Notes under the pieces: generated by a model | Told to the model about the DNA's origin: nothing | What the model saw: the letters and a program-made list of their open reading frames with translations, nothing else | Database searches by the model: none | In this document: piece by piece, positions 26,123-40,100 of the stretch | Layout of the letters: every line of letters starts with the position of its first letter | Numbering within the stretch: the stretch's first letter is position 1 | Program-made: the position numbers and the translations under genes | NCBI RefSeq assembly: GCF_025370935.1 | Contig: NC_133472.1 | Span: 12,798,476-12,862,475 of the forward strand | Origin: Choristoneura fumiferana | Taxonomy: Eukaryota; Arthropoda; Insecta; Lepidoptera; Tortricidae | Direction: 5' to 3' | DNA: 64,000 nt

Positions 26123-26743
26123 TAAAGTATAGATTTTCATATGGTTCAATAGAAAACCATCGATTGAAGGACCTAAAGGCTAATCGAAACATATCCTCCC
26201 TGTATGTTCAGCAAAGACGTGGCTTTCGAGAGCACCTTAATATTAAAAAAATGCGTTAACACTGCGCACTCAGTAGTACCTAGTGGTAAAAAAATATATA
26301 GCCTAAGATAAAACAAGCTTGTTTCATAAATGCCCTAGAGCTTAGATTCAAAGATAGTCAGGTTGGAGCTTTCAAGGAATACAATGCAAGCAGGGAATAC
26401 CAAAATGTTTCAAAGTTAACAGCTGACAAACTTTGTAACTTATGACAAATATGACAAACATATCCCCCTTAATCATAAACGCTTTGAAGCGTAGGTATGT
26501 GTTAAGTTGACATTCTTAAATCTTAAATCTGTGATACCATGGCCATAAAAAGGTTAATCACATACTTTGCTATAAAAGATCTCTATAATATTTCTAGTTC
26601 ACCTTATATTTTTGGTCGAATTCAAAAGCTCATATTAAAGCGAAATTGTTCTAAAGCGTTCATAAGTATTCATCTAGCTACAATTTCTACACAGTAAAAC
26701 AGCTGATAGCATTAAATAATTTAATTAGTAATATTCTACATAG

Positions 26744-26906
26744 GTACCATCAGCCAAATATGTGGTCTACCACCCTAAAGTTGATAATCGTTAAACAATA
26801 ATGCCAATAGACGTGTCTGTCAACTTGAAAGTTCGACTTTAGCGACATATTCATTTGATAGGAAGTTGTTCAAAAATTGATAGACCACTTATTTGGCTGA
26901 TGGTAC
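26744..26906 (+). repeat. Hairpin MITE with ACCATCAGCCAAATA ends
   Basis: Ends GTACCATCAGCCAAATATG and TTATTTGGCTGATGGTAC. It is the partner of 10278-10451, with conserved inner TTGAAAGTTCGACTTTAGCG. Confidence 0.8.
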
Positions 26907-27225
26907 ATGCATTTTTTTACTACATGAACACATGTGATGAAATCAATTAAATAATAAGTTATAATGAACAGCAATGGTTTTTAATAATATATTTTTATCG
27001 AGGGAATAAAATAAGCCAATATATACCCGAGGTGGTTAGCCACCCGAGCTTTAGCGAGGGTGTCTATTTATCCAAGGGTTTATATTGTTAGTGAATGTCA
27101 TTTTTTACATTTGAACATGAAGGATATGGCATCACTGGTTTCGCTTTCTTACATATTGTAACACATGATTTTGATCTGTCACATCTGTCTGAACCTCTTG
27201 ACCTCTGTTTCCGGTCTGCGAACTA

Positions 27226-27408
27226 TTATTTTCTATTTAATTCTAAATCTTCCGTTTTACGTGTTATAAGAATATAATCATCATCTGTTGTACCAAAGCA
27301 TCGAAGTGAATAAAGCTCCGTGTCGGATACTTTCCATATTTTATTTCTGAGCCCTGCCACACGCCAACTGCCTGGTTTAACATCCACCTCCTCTACATAT
27401 ATTGACTT
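27226..27408 (-). pseudogene. Coding-like stretch of unknown origin
   Basis: An open frame without its own ATG. It reads SIYVEEVDVKPGSWRVAG, then LRNKIWKVSDTELYSLRCFG and DDDYILITRKTEDLELNRK, before TAA. Composition and codon use look protein-coding. It lies 29 bases downstream of the 27437-27625 ORF in another frame and may be part of the same decayed gene or an exon. I do not recognise the family. Confidence 0.3.
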
Positions 27409-27436
27409 TTAGTCTGAAGGTGAAAACTCTATTTTT

Positions 27437-27625
27437 TTACTCTGATTGCGAGAAAACGCTTTCTGCGAAAGAATTTATGCGTTCCTTATACCTCCTGTAC
27501 ATAAAACTTTCATAGGTTTTTAAATAATTCTTTCTAAATTTCGGCAAAAGATTATCAATAAAGTAGGTAGGTATGTCTTTTGCTCTTTGCTCGACATCAT
27601 AATTTTCACTATCACTTGACGACAT
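27437..27625 (-). pseudogene. Short ORF resembling the N-terminus of a tyrosine-recombinase (Crypton-like) protein
   Basis: 62 codons opening with an acidic MSSSDSENYDVEQRAK stretch, then YFIDNLLPKFRKNYLKTYES and a helical, basic segment ending SFAESVFSQSE. The pattern LLPxxxxxxYxxxYxxF resembles the N-terminal SAM-like domain of tyrosine recombinases from insect mobile elements; this is recognition by eye only. No catalytic domain follows. A second coding-like stretch lies just downstream on the same strand (27408-27226). It could be a truncated element or part of an unpredicted gene. Confidence 0.35.
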
Positions 27626-30326
27626 TGTGAGAACAATGAATTTATTTTAATCGCATGATTTACGCTCTACAACATTTTCAAAGTTTTCGCGGTAAGTATT
27701 TTTTTCCAACCAGCCACAGATATAATAAAATCGCATCGGCGGAATGGTCCACACACAAACTGGAAAAAATAGAATGGCGCCACCTTCTATGCGGAAAAAG
27801 CATAGAACTTAGACCACGTATACTACGAACGTAACATTTTCGTCATGAAAATGGTCCACACACAATCTTATTTTATGCCAAAAACTAAGCAAGTACTGGC
27901 TGTTTGAGTTTATCTAAGTCAGTCGAAGTAAATTAAAAAGTTAATTACTTTACTCCTTAAGAGGCTAAAGTAGTCATTTTACTCCCGCCTCGTAAGGCTA
28001 TATTGATCTACTTTTAGAGCATGAGAAGTAAAAACATTTATATTATTATGTTCTTATAATATGTAGGTAAAGGACTTAAGGTAAATGTACCATATTACGG
28101 TATATTAAGGCGTTTCCTACTTTGACTGAGGATTTTTAAAAAAATACGAAGATTCTAAATGTAGTAGGTAACTATTTTAGGGATATGTCTTTTAAGATGG
28201 ATGTAGGATATTATTTTACTTCGTAGCTTTTAATTTATAGAAATAAACGTTATTTCGCTAAACCCTTCGTTTGTCCCTTATTCCGTGATAAAATTTGGCT
28301 CTGGACTTAATTCCGGGAGTCGTTGTACGTAATTCCGTGCTAGCTTTAAAGTTCACATTGTTCAAGCATCTATCAAGATAGTTGACTTAAAATACTTTTT
28401 TTAAATGATGATTATAATCACGAAATAAATATAAATTGTATTGCGTGAATTGGAGGAATTGGAATTGGAGGGGGAAATTTATTATACTCTACTTAGGTAA
28501 TCTAAATTAAAATGACAAAATGAAAAACATGCTTAGTTAAATTTATTGATTCAACTTAATAATTTGAATATATCAAATAATAAAATAACTTCTAGAACAA
28601 AAACAAAATTAGATTTTGTTTGATAATCACATTAAAGTATGATAGTCACTGTCCCATCATTTACAACTTAACGACTTTTGAAGTGTTTCGGCGTATATAT
28701 TGGATTAGGCCATTTTTTACCTAAAAAAAAAGGTAACAATATATTATTATATGTATTATATTATATTTATACATGTATTATACCCACAACACAAATAACC
28801 CAGTAACAAATTTGGAGTTGAAATAAAAAAAAATACAAAAAGACTCCAAATAACCAATCATAATATTATACCCATGCAAATTTCAGCTTTCAAGTAGGTA
28901 ATAATGATCACTGAGCTAAACCGTGGACGGATGGACAAACGGACATGGTGGATAAGGGTTTCTAGTTGACTAAGGAAGCCTAAAAACAGAATGGACCCCT
29001 CCCCATAGTTTATTTTTTATTTTTTTCATAATACCGGAATAAGAGACATTAGTACAAAAGTCGTGTACTGTACTTACATAATTACGGGGGTCCAAAAAAT
29101 GGTTATAATAAATAAAAAACAAGAATTTTTTAATAGATTGGAAGATAATATAACAATTATACTCATAAAATCGAAATAAATAACATTTTCACCTCAGCAG
29201 CTCAAACAGGCATGTTTTGCTATTAAAAATCAGTGAGCAAAATCGCATTTTGCTCACTCCGTGAGACAAAGTAACTTTTTAATTATTATTTTTAAATTTT
29301 AGACAGTGCTGGATCTATGAACTTCACTTTGATCTGGCACTTTCACTTCAACACGAAAAAAGCCAGAGATAGGATCAAATGTGTTGATTAAAATCTTAAA
29401 TTAAATTTATAGTAAGTATTAAAAATATATCTACAATAAATTACATGAAAAAGAAATATTTCCAAAATGTCAAAATTTTCCCGCTCTTTTAATAAAGTAT
29501 GCAACCTCATTGCACGAAAGCCGCTGCTGTTGTTTTTTTTTTAGTAGCGTTCCGTATACTGCCTACCTCTTAAAGTTGGAATAAATATTTGTCAAATTGA
29601 ATACATTTGCAACTAAATCTATTTATGTTTATTTAATATAAATGCTAATAAAATAATAGTTAAAGGTTTAATAACATTTATAATAAACTATACGTTTATT
29701 GTTCAACCTTTTTAATGACCCAAAGATGAGGATTTTTGCAGTATTAAAAAATATGACATATTTTACAAGTAAGTAGTTTTATGTTCAATGCATGTTATGA
29801 GTATGAGATTTGTATCGTACCTACGGGACACTTGTTCGTTCCGAATTCAAAACCTCTAAACTTGCCGGAGACTTTTGATCATTGTCTAGCATTTTAAACT
29901 TTTTGGTGACTTTTTAAAGATGCAATGGCGAGCATAGCCCTAGATATGAAATGATGAATGAAAAGAGATTCGGAAACGCACCCGATCAAACTTCGCTCGT
30001 GGTTCAATCCTAGAATCCTTCGCTTGCTCGGCTTTCAATATAGACACTCGTGCCAAACAGTCACTTTTCCAGCCTTGCATAACAAATAACTATTTTTGAA
30101 TAATATTTTTCCTAAGCTTTTAATTTACACCTTATTTGGTCAATACGCCACTAATATTATAAATGCGTAAATTTGTAAGTATGTTTGTTCATTACTTCAT
30201 CACGTCTAAACCAATTAACCAATTTTTACCGCGGGATAGTGATAAACGAATTCTACGCGGACGGAGTCGCGGGTAACGGCTAGTTAAAAATATTTGCCGA
30301 CGGTGTGGTAGATGTTGCTTATTTAA

Positions 30327-30724
30327 GAGGGCTATCGCGTATGAATTCGCCGCTAGAGGCGCTAGTGTAGCGTGAGGTCTCCGAAATGTCAAATCTCATA
30401 GTTTTTGGGTTAGTTACGCGGGTTTATTTATGATTAGAATAATTTTGTGAATATTTTGCATTGCTTGAAATAAATTATTTCAATTATGCGTTACGGGGCA
30501 ATGAATGTCTGTGTTTTGAGACAGTTTTGTCTTTCGGATACACTTCAAAACGGGACTACGAAACACTGTGGTTGCTCGATATTTTTATGGTACGGTTTTA
30601 CGGTGTAAATATGATTTTAATCTTAACTTTGTTTTCACGCCCGTAATAACAGACTTAGAAAGCCACAATTAAAAACTCTATGTAACAGTGGCGCCATCTA
30701 GAAAGACAAAAAACGATAGCCCTC
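30327..30724 (+). mobile_element. Non-autonomous DNA element with 11-bp terminal repeats
   Basis: 398 bases between GAGGGCTATCG and CGATAGCCCTC. It has no transposase. A truncated inverted copy lies at 4510-4768. It sits just downstream of the ST6Gal stop codon. Confidence 0.7.
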
Positions 30725-30924
30725 ATTGTCGTCATAGACTTCGTAATGATTATTGAGATAAAAATAAAAATCTGAAGAATTTTTGTATTAGCATCTAAAC
30801 TACCTAATTTTGATCTGAAGGTCGATAAATAAGGTAAAGTGGTAAAAGCTGCATTTGGACCAGAAACCAGAGGTTAGTCGTCATTTCATGTTTCGACGTT
30901 ATATTCCAAGTCACATCCATGCTG

Positions 30925-31172
30925 TCAAGCTGGACAATTGAGTGTGGCAACGCCGGGAATGTTAATGAAGCCGCGCTGGAAGACTTCAAAGTCGGAATTG
31001 TCGCGTAGCTGGCTAGCGAGAAGCTTTTCCAGCGCCAGTGGGTGCCAAGAGCCAAGAGTGCAGTCGCGGTCGCGATGGTCCGAGTAGTAGTGGCAGCGGT
31101 TGGAAGCTCGAGCCGACGGCACGTATTCCAACACCCGGACCATTGAGCAGCGCTGAGTTGCGAACCAGATAC
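30925..31172 (-). CDS. ST6Gal: ST6Gal coding exon 5: end of motif S, motifs III and VS, stop
   Basis: The last coding exon, 248 bases, after the acceptor TTTTTTCTCAG. It encodes IWFATQRCSM, EYVPSARASNRCHYY, CTLGSWHPLALEKLL and a C-terminus IPGVATLNCPA followed by TGA. His411 and Glu416 are the conserved HX4E pair. A longer ORF in another frame on the same strand (30804-31223) overlaps it but has no family match. I see no canonical AATAAA on this strand before the repeat at 30724. Confidence 0.93.
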
Positions 31173-34100
31173 CTGAGAAAAAAGTTGCATGTCAGCCTGA
31201 GTCGTAGTAGCAGAAAATTTCAATTCCTGGCATATTCAACATTTATAATCGAATTGAGTATCAAGAGTGCATATCTCTCACATATTTATTTCACGTATCA
31301 CAAAATAATTAAAACCTAAATTAACGTATTTTATAGATGGCTCTTGTATACTTAATTAGTTTATTTTACCTATAAAACCTGAAGAAGGCGGGTTCTTTCT
31401 TATACGATACGGAGATGATTCCTGTAGCACAGTCCATATATCCCAGAGTACTTGAGGCATCAAAAGGTGAACATCTGCGTCCGGTTTTAGTTCAAGAAAT
31501 CTGTAATCGACCATATTTTTTACAATCCGTGGTAATACTGAATCATATTAAGTATCTATAAGTATTTAATCAATGTTACCTACTCTTTGTACACATCAAA
31601 TAGAGGAAAATCGGGGTGTCTGTACCAGTCTTCTAAAGACGAAGAATAATTAGATGGATCCCATATTATAATTGAAACATTGTCGTAGAGAGGATCATGG
31701 AGAAACCGAAACTTCGGTTTAGTCACCACCTGTAGACATAATTACGATTACAATGAAAAGTAGCTCTATTTTACTACTTTACTCTTGTAGAGGCGCTGTA
31801 CAATTCTCCATACAAATAATTTACGCCGTCGCTATCGAGCACGGTCACTGTAAACTCATGGTAGTGGTACTGTCCCAAATACTGTCTTTTTGTCATTTTA
31901 TGACGAAGACGTATTTACTATATATTTATATCAATTGAACTGTTAAATGATGGCAAAATATCGTAATTGACAAATTTATCAAAAAAAAATCCAATTGCAG
32001 AAAAAGCTTTAAATAAACACTAAAAAAGTCTAGTTGTTTTGACCTTTGTTACGTACTAAATACGAGTAATATATTGAATAACTTTAAAATATTTTCATGT
32101 ATGGATATAAAACAGGTAGGTACTCAATAAATCCTAAATTTAATGGTAATAAAGAGTTCAGCAGCAGTCGGAAACTAACTATTACTGGAAATTTTTGAGA
32201 CAGCCACCACTTTTAGCCGACTTTAAAAAAGGAGGAGTTTCAGCTCGCAAAGTCCACCATTCTGATTTTGTTTAATTTTTATGTATCTAATGACGGATCA
32301 TTTAACAAAATCGTTAGAGCCGTTGAGTAATTACGATAGGACATAGGACACACATACATACATCCTTTTTAGCATCGCCGCATTCGGGTAAAAATAGAAG
32401 TAAGTATACCGCTTGTACCTATTTATGTGCTTATACGATATTAGTAATAATAGTACTTGTGAATTGAGCACGCGAAAGGTGGTTTTCGATCCGACGTCTT
32501 CGGTAAAGTTCGTGGTCGGAGCATTGTTGAATCTTAGCACCATGTCGTGTGAATCTGAAAAAGCATAAGGTCACAAGAAGCTATTTAAATCCACAACGGT
32601 CTAACTTACGCAGCATCATCTCTACAGTGCTCTGTAACAACTGTAGGCACTGTTCATTTAACAATTGAAAATCGTAACAATTGTCCATTAGATTACCTGG
32701 CCCGGTCAGTTACCTGCCCTCAGCCTACCGCAAGCTGTTCATATCCAAGAACTGCAACCACATCGAAAGTCCCGATCACGACGATCGTGACAAATGGAAA
32801 TATTTATTGTTGTGGCCAATTCGTACAAGGCCCAAGCAGACTGTTTAAAACCATGCCCGCTGCTACCTTTAAAAAATTACGAAACAAAAATAGAGAGTAA
32901 GTAGACCTTTAAAAAAATTACATAGAATTCGAGATTCGTCCGAGACGAACCTTGAACACTTTTAGTTTTATGCTCCAGTTCTGATTAGATATCTAAAAAA
33001 TGTTGTGGGTTAGGTATGTTTTTATGATAAAACTCAATTTGTTTGATCTATGATGATATGATGTTAGTCATGATGAAAACCACATAGCAACAGGGTACGA
33101 TCGGCATCGCACACCCCGATTACGCAAAATCGTAAATTGTGCTAATTTTTTTGTGGGCAAGTCCTTAGGAACTTGGTTTTTAACGCGTATAATTTTGTTA
33201 TCTAACATAAGCTAAAGCGGAACAAACTGAATTATGCTTTGCGGTAAACCATAATTGCCAACGATATTGAATAAACCTTATTCTAAATAGTTGTATGCTA
33301 CTACTGGCACTCCCACAGTAACTCGCTCTCATTTATCATATTAGTGTACCTATATAGATAAGTTTGTGTCATTCACTCATTAGTGGAGCCAGTCACGTGC
33401 TCATCGCCTCGAAAGCAAAGAAAATGCCGAGACAATCCAGCACAATTTAATGGAAAATAAAACTGTTCAATTATGTATGTGGTGCGTGGAAGCTTCACTT
33501 GTTCTATTGTTTGTCGGCAATTTACAGCGTGTTGCAATTGCAACACGATTGTGTTGTTATCATAATATTAAACCTGTTTTGTCACTGATCAACTTATTTA
33601 TGGCGACGGAGACAAATGCAGTTTCCGTTTTAAAAACAGGAAAATTATATGCTGGAAAATCTAGATTCCGTGTTAAGCTCAGTTTAGTACTGTTATTTAT
33701 TAGAACTGTCAAACTTAAACCAAGTTTAAAGACACATTGTTGTCCTATTCTTGTATTTTGTTTATGTAAATGACCTAACTTATATGGTGAGCCGAAAATC
33801 AGATAAATCAACAAATCTTTACAAGGTTAGTAGGAAAAACATCGACTTCATTGAACCCATGTCCATGATGTCTGCATGATTTGCTGCTAATAATTCGTTA
33901 CTCAATCCTAGGGAAATTAATGTTTTAAATATTCGTTGATAAATTTATCCCATTAATAGCTTTAAATCAAATTAAATGGTTAATGAATTAATTTTGAAAA
34001 AACAACAGTAAAACCTTTTTGTTTTTCCTTTTTGTACAATAAAGAGTATAAACAAACAAACAAACAACAGTATTTTCAGTAATAACAACCGACTCTAAAC

Positions 34101-37100
34101 TATAGTGGGAATCTCACTTCACAACTACCAAAGTGAGTCTGCTGCAGATGTGGATTCAATTTTAATTTTACAAAAAGATAGCAATTAGAGTGATTTGTAA
34201 CTTAGGTTCACGTGAATCTATGAAATAGTTTTTTAAAGAAATAGGTATGCCCCCCTGCCATCGTTTTATGTATTTGAAATAGTTGTGTATGTAAGAAAAA
34301 ATATATGTGATTTTGCCATTAACGTCGACAAGAAACATAGGAAAGCTTAAAACTCTAACTTACAGACTGGCTAAAACCAAAATATGTATACGATTTTTAG
34401 CAAAGTTCCAAAATTATATTTTATTGCCAGACAAACAAAATTCAAAATTAAAACATTAAAAATTGTTTATTGCATGTCATTCAAGAGTATCTTGCCGGAT
34501 TCTTGTCAACAGAGGTTTTTGTGAACAGCTAGGTAGTAGATTTTTTACATTCATAAACATAAGTACATGATAGCCTCAATTGAATAAAGATATTGTAAAT
34601 ACTTTTAATTCGAGATTGTGCATTTTTCAATGATTTTGTACAAAAATTCGGTCAAGTGCGAATGTACCTAGCTAAATTTTCTGACGGTTGTAAAATTTAA
34701 GATAAACCTTTCGGATACATTTCAAACGTAATTATAGTGACATTGTGTGTAAACTACTATCCCAGTAGTTGCCATCTTTAATTTTATTACATACTTAGCA
34801 ATAGAGGTGTCCACTAATTAGAACATTTAATCTTAAATTTTTGGTCCCGATCTAATGACGCCAACGGGTCACCCAGTCTAGTTATGTGCGTAAGTGACAT
34901 TTTTCAACCAGGGTACGAGGAAATGAGTCTGCTAGTGTATCGTTTTAATCCGATATTAAGTATTTACAACACAATTTGCCGTTCTACTTTCTCACAGTTA
35001 TCTAAACTAGCCGCCATAAATGTCAACTGTAACATCGTGTATTGCTGATCACACGGTAAATCGCAGGCGGTAAGCCTCGGCGCAGCACAATAGTGCCAGC
35101 TCGCTTGGTATGAATAATGCACAGCCCTTACACACGCTTGGGTTGATGACTCCAGCTCACAATACACGGGAGGATCACTCTATGAGCGTTGCAACCGCTG
35201 TTTACCCGTAATGATATGTAAGTATACTGACCAGAACAACGTGTAGAGATAAAAATGTTAAATGCCTTTATGAGAGACTATGCTAGTTGTTCAAATAGAA
35301 GGTTAGTGGGAAAACAATTGATTTGTGTACTCACAATAAATAATAGGTACTATGAACTGAAAAGGACATTCCCCCACTTCCGCTCATTTCGTAACATACA
35401 ACTTTCTTAAAAAAAATAATATCAATTTGTTATGCTACGCTATACTTTGTAATAATGCTATAAATGATTTCAATTTCTATTATTTCTAAAAGTTCAGCAC
35501 ACAACAAAGCGAAAAGGTGACGAGAAGTAGATGGCTACAAATAACTCGTATCAGCCCTCGTGACCCATTCTACGAGATCGCACTTGTACTTAATTGTTTC
35601 TCTATAGGTGGAATGATTGTCATGTGGACGGTAAAACGACATCGCGTTCACCCACTAATAAGAACGTTAAGCAGGAAGGCCCAAAAAAGGGTAAACCATG
35701 ACCACTACAAGTGCCTTATTTTTGAGTTAGGTACCAGAGTTTTTAACGTAACAGCATTCTATAGATGTTATGTTTGAATTTTTGTAGGTACGGTTCAAAT
35801 TTGAGTCGCATTAAAACTCATGAATTACCTTCTAACTTAAATATAGCGGCTCTAAAACAAATCTCATTTTAAACCACCTATGAATAAGACATTTACCTCC
35901 GCTATCACGTAAAAAATAGTAAATATTTATATGCAACATGCGTCATCTAATTAGTTAATGCGTAGTATATTTATATATTAGTTATCATTAATTTTCAACA
36001 AGCTGTTGTAAGCCGTTGACTTGCCGTTGACTCCGTCTGTGAAGAAATTGTTAATCCCTACCCGTGGAACTGTGTAATTTTCAGGTATAAAAAGTATTCT
36101 ATGTTCTACTCAGGGTCTCAAACTATCTCCATACCAAATTTCATCTCAATAGGTTTAGTTTTTTGAGCGTGAAGAGGTAACAGACAGACAGAGTTATTTT
36201 CGCATATATAATACATATTAGTTTGCCTGTGGATATCGTGGTTTCTAGTTAAATAATTTCGAAATTTTCTAACAAACTTTAAAATGGTTTTAAGGGTAGG
36301 GATTCAAACAAAAGAAATTAGGTATGAAGTCAGTTTGTAGCTCTACACCCTTTAGCTTTTAATAGTTCACAGTATTGTTTAAAGTTGTCATCATTTTTTT
36401 CTAAAAAGGACAAAGACATGTTTTGCGGTTATTGTATGACTAATACTACGCTCCGTTTATTTTGTTTGCTTAGTGAATCATCTTAACTTTTACCTTTGGC
36501 CAGCCGGCGTGCTCGTGCTCAAGCCCACATATATAAAAATTAAGTAGGCAGACTTCCTTAGAAACAACATTTTTCTTTGGCTTGTATTTGAATACCTATC
36601 TATACTGACACAACTAGGTAAGCAAGATTGACAAAGGTGCAACTTGGTATTTGCATACAAAGCCTTTGACTTGATGGTAAAAAGTTATATCCTCAGTTAT
36701 CTTCTGAATATCTCTGGCAATATTAGTTGGATTTTCCCTAGCGAACGCACAGCTTTTACAGAAGAGTGGCGCCTGCGCTTCGTAAGCTCGACGCTACGGT
36801 ATTTGTTTACAAACTTGAGTGTACATAATCAACTTGCATATCAGCATAATAATGTCGAGTTGCCACACATTTCAGGGCGAGCGCAAGGCTCAAATCAAAC
36901 CTGTGCATTTTAACGGGAAAGCGACAATTTAGCGTTTAACATGTTTGAAATACTCTCATTTAACTTATTTCTCACTAAATTAAGTTGAAGACAAGTATAC
37001 CTACGTACTTACTTAGGTAATTCTCGTACCGTATTCCGTAATTTAAATTCTGCAAAGACTTCTCTGATACGGCGCAAAGGATGTTAATTACTCTAAAATA

Positions 37101-40100
37101 TCAAGCCGAACCGAAGATTTATAAATAGAACTTCACTTTTAGTCATTAAATGCGTTTCTGTTTATAAGTGTAAATTCTCCGCAAAAAACTCATTTCCTTT
37201 ATTGTAACAAATGAAATTGTGGCTTTGGGTTATAACACTGAGTAATCAGTGAAATCCCATGAACAATAATAATTCGAGTAATTCGTTTACGAATTGGGCC
37301 GTTCGGCGAAGCGAAGAGGGCCGGCTGTGCATGTCAATGCGTTTTACAAAGCACACGCAGAGATCCGATGCGATAACTGCACAATGGTCGGTCGATCACC
37401 CGTCACTCCTGCCACCTCGCGGTACTGTCCCGCAAGGTCTAGGTAGGTATGTAGATTAAGACACTAAACAAAACACCGTCGAAGAATCCTTTTCTTAATC
37501 AAATCAAGGCTTATGCCCTGTGATGAGCAAAATAACGGCTAGATACACCTCAGGGTAGAGTTCACGCTTGACTGCGAAAACAAACTGTATGAGCATGAAG
37601 CTACCGCAAACCACAATCTTGAAGCCGCCCATGTACAGTCAGTGCCCTAACATAAGTATCCACTTTTCTATACAACTACTTAGTATGAAAAAGTGGATAA
37701 GTACATAAGTTAGGGAACCGACCGTACCTACATTTTAACAATTATCAACTTTATATCGTGAGTTTTTTCACTTTACCATGAACTCACACGTGTTGACGAC
37801 ATATTCAACGATGGTCTGAGTTTCCGTCGTACATAACACGGTATAAGTTAAAGCTAGAAACCCAATGACAGCGGAGGCGGAGCGGTGCGGCGCCTCCGCT
37901 ATCAGTGGGTTTCATTCAAGCTTAATAGAAGGGAAGGCGGGTATAGTTACCGTAAGGTCGAGGTACTTTGGCCCTAAAGGGTAAATTTAGCCCTTGAGAT
38001 TAACTCGGTCCTAGTTTAATTACTGCTTTGAGAATATGGCTCTGTGCCATGTGTTAGATGTTAATTGATCGATCATTTTTGTATGTCTTTATTTTACGTT
38101 TTATTTCAAGTTTTTATGTGGTTTTCATATGGGTCAAAGTAACCCTCCAATTGGTCAAAATACCCGCACTTACGGTACTTAAGGGTAATGGGACCTATAT
38201 TGGATTGTGAAGATTAGGTGCAAAAACAAAAAAAAGTTTATGTTAACTATGCCCTTTTTGTGCGAGGAGAGCGTGTGCAAATTTTCAAAAATGAAAAATA
38301 TAGTCACATGGACTCAAGCGCATCAAACATTCATAAAGTATACGTCCTGCGTCTATCTAATAACCGAGAGGTATTAATCTGACGGGTTGGGGGGTGGGGG
38401 TGGCCGTAAAAAGGGGTAGAAAAAAAAGCTATTCGAGCGTATCAGATATTCAGAGGGAATGTTAAGAGAACCTGAACCTGAAACATTTCCTAGTCAAATG
38501 ACTAACGACTTAAGACGCAACAAAAGTCAAAACCGATTTTTTTAAATGATCAAAAACGTGATCTTGAAATACTCGAGCGCGTCAGATTTTTATACAGCTG
38601 GCTACTACGAAACTCGTAACTCGAAGTTCGTGTCGTGCTGTCCTCTGACACTTTACACTATTTAGTACGAGAGCGAGAGGGACCGCACAACACGAACTTC
38701 GTTAGTACGTTCTTAGTAGCTCTGCAGATGGTTCAGCGAGGTTGAGCTAAATTAAAATCTGACAATTATATGAAGGGAATTCGTTGATCTGACCAGTTGA
38801 AATTAGTTGTTGTTTCTTTTGCAACCAATTAGGCTGGTAATAAAGATATATATAAATGTATAGAAATTACAAAATCAAAAACATTGAAGCGGTCTATCAT
38901 ATCCCTAAACATAGTGATATCGAACTTCGATGGTTTGCTCCTCTTGTGATGTACGTGGTTAATAGCAAGCTGCATAGCAGACTGATTGTCACAATACAGC
39001 ACTATTTACAACAACGCAACATTAAAAGCTCCTTCAAGAGTGCTTGGAAGGAACACCGCTTCCCTACTAGCCTCACTTAGGCTAATATACTCCGCCTCGG
39101 TGGACGACAACGGAATGCACGACTGTTTATAATACCCCAAGATATCGAGTTTCCACCGTACTTGAATACAAACCCAGTGTACGACTTTCATCTACATCTG
39201 AAGCCCAGTCTGCATCCGAATATCCCTCTAGGATAGGATTTACATTGGATTTCTTTAAAAACTAAAGCTTGCTTAGTTCCTTTAAGATACCTCACAATTC
39301 GTTTGGCTTGCATCCAATGATTCTGCTTATAACAACTGTAAACTGACTTAGGTATGACACGGCAAACGAAATGTCAGGTCGCGTAGTTACGCACAAATAC
39401 ATAAACTACTAACAACTCTTGGTACGGAAATTTCGATACAGTGTTATTCGTAGCATAAAACTCTCAATAGAACTAATGTTAGTTATCATGGGAGACTTTA
39501 CAGACTTACAGTCAGTCATGCCGAAACGATCTAACAACTTGTCAATACGATTTTCTTGACTAAGTCTGATGGAAGTTGCATCACGTTCTACTGATACCTA
39601 ACATGTTTTTAACCGTCCTAAGTCTTCAATTAAAATGCCGTAACCAAGAAGATTTTAGCGACTCTGCCAAGCGATTATCGTTATAAAAGACGAAGAAAGA
39701 ATCATCACATACAGAGCGATATAACAATCGACTCACCTGACTTCCTGATGAAGACACAGTCCTCTTGTTACACTGTATGTACCAAAGAAAGTAGGACATC
39801 TTTTACCTTTTCATACCAGAACGCGACGCTTGCTTCAACCCGTACACAGCCTTTCGTAATCTATAAACTCTTATTTTCGCTCCAGGACACATGAAACCTT
39901 CCGGCTGCTGCATGTAAATCTCCTCGCGCAGCTCTCCATTTAGGAACGCCGTTTGTACATCTAATGATCATTTTTAGATCTAATTGTACAGCTAGAGCCA
40001 ATAATAGTCTATATAGAGCAGTGACGAACGACCGGTGAAAAAGTTTCGTTAAAATCTTCACCAAACTTTTGGGTAAAGCCTTTCGCGACCAATCTCGCCT

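Larger units (their letters stand above)
24719..30326. other. Mostly non-genic DNA
   Basis: It holds an RTE tail (26030-26122), a MITE (26744-26906), a palindromic GGTGGTTAGCCACC region near 27030-27070 and the two coding-like stretches at 27226-27625. ATGGTCCACACACAA occurs twice near 27745 and 27850. 28-30 kb shows nothing recognisable except an RTE-like piece at 30190-30287. Confidence 0.5.
32555..38534. other. ST6Gal intron 1, 3' part
   Basis: A perfect 20-bp palindrome CGTGTTGCAATTGCAACACG lies at 33528-33547, an RTE-like tail at 36100-36240, and hairpins at 37633 and 37850. Open frames such as 33450-33773 have no recognisable features. Confidence 0.55.

Noticed and set aside
30804..31223. 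139-codon minus-strand ORF
   Set aside because: It is a shadow of ST6Gal exon 5 in a different frame; the shorter frame carries the sialyltransferase motifs.
33450..33773. 107-codon plus-strand ORF
   Set aside because: No domain, signal or splice context; an 84-codon ORF overlaps it on the other strand; it lies in an intron.
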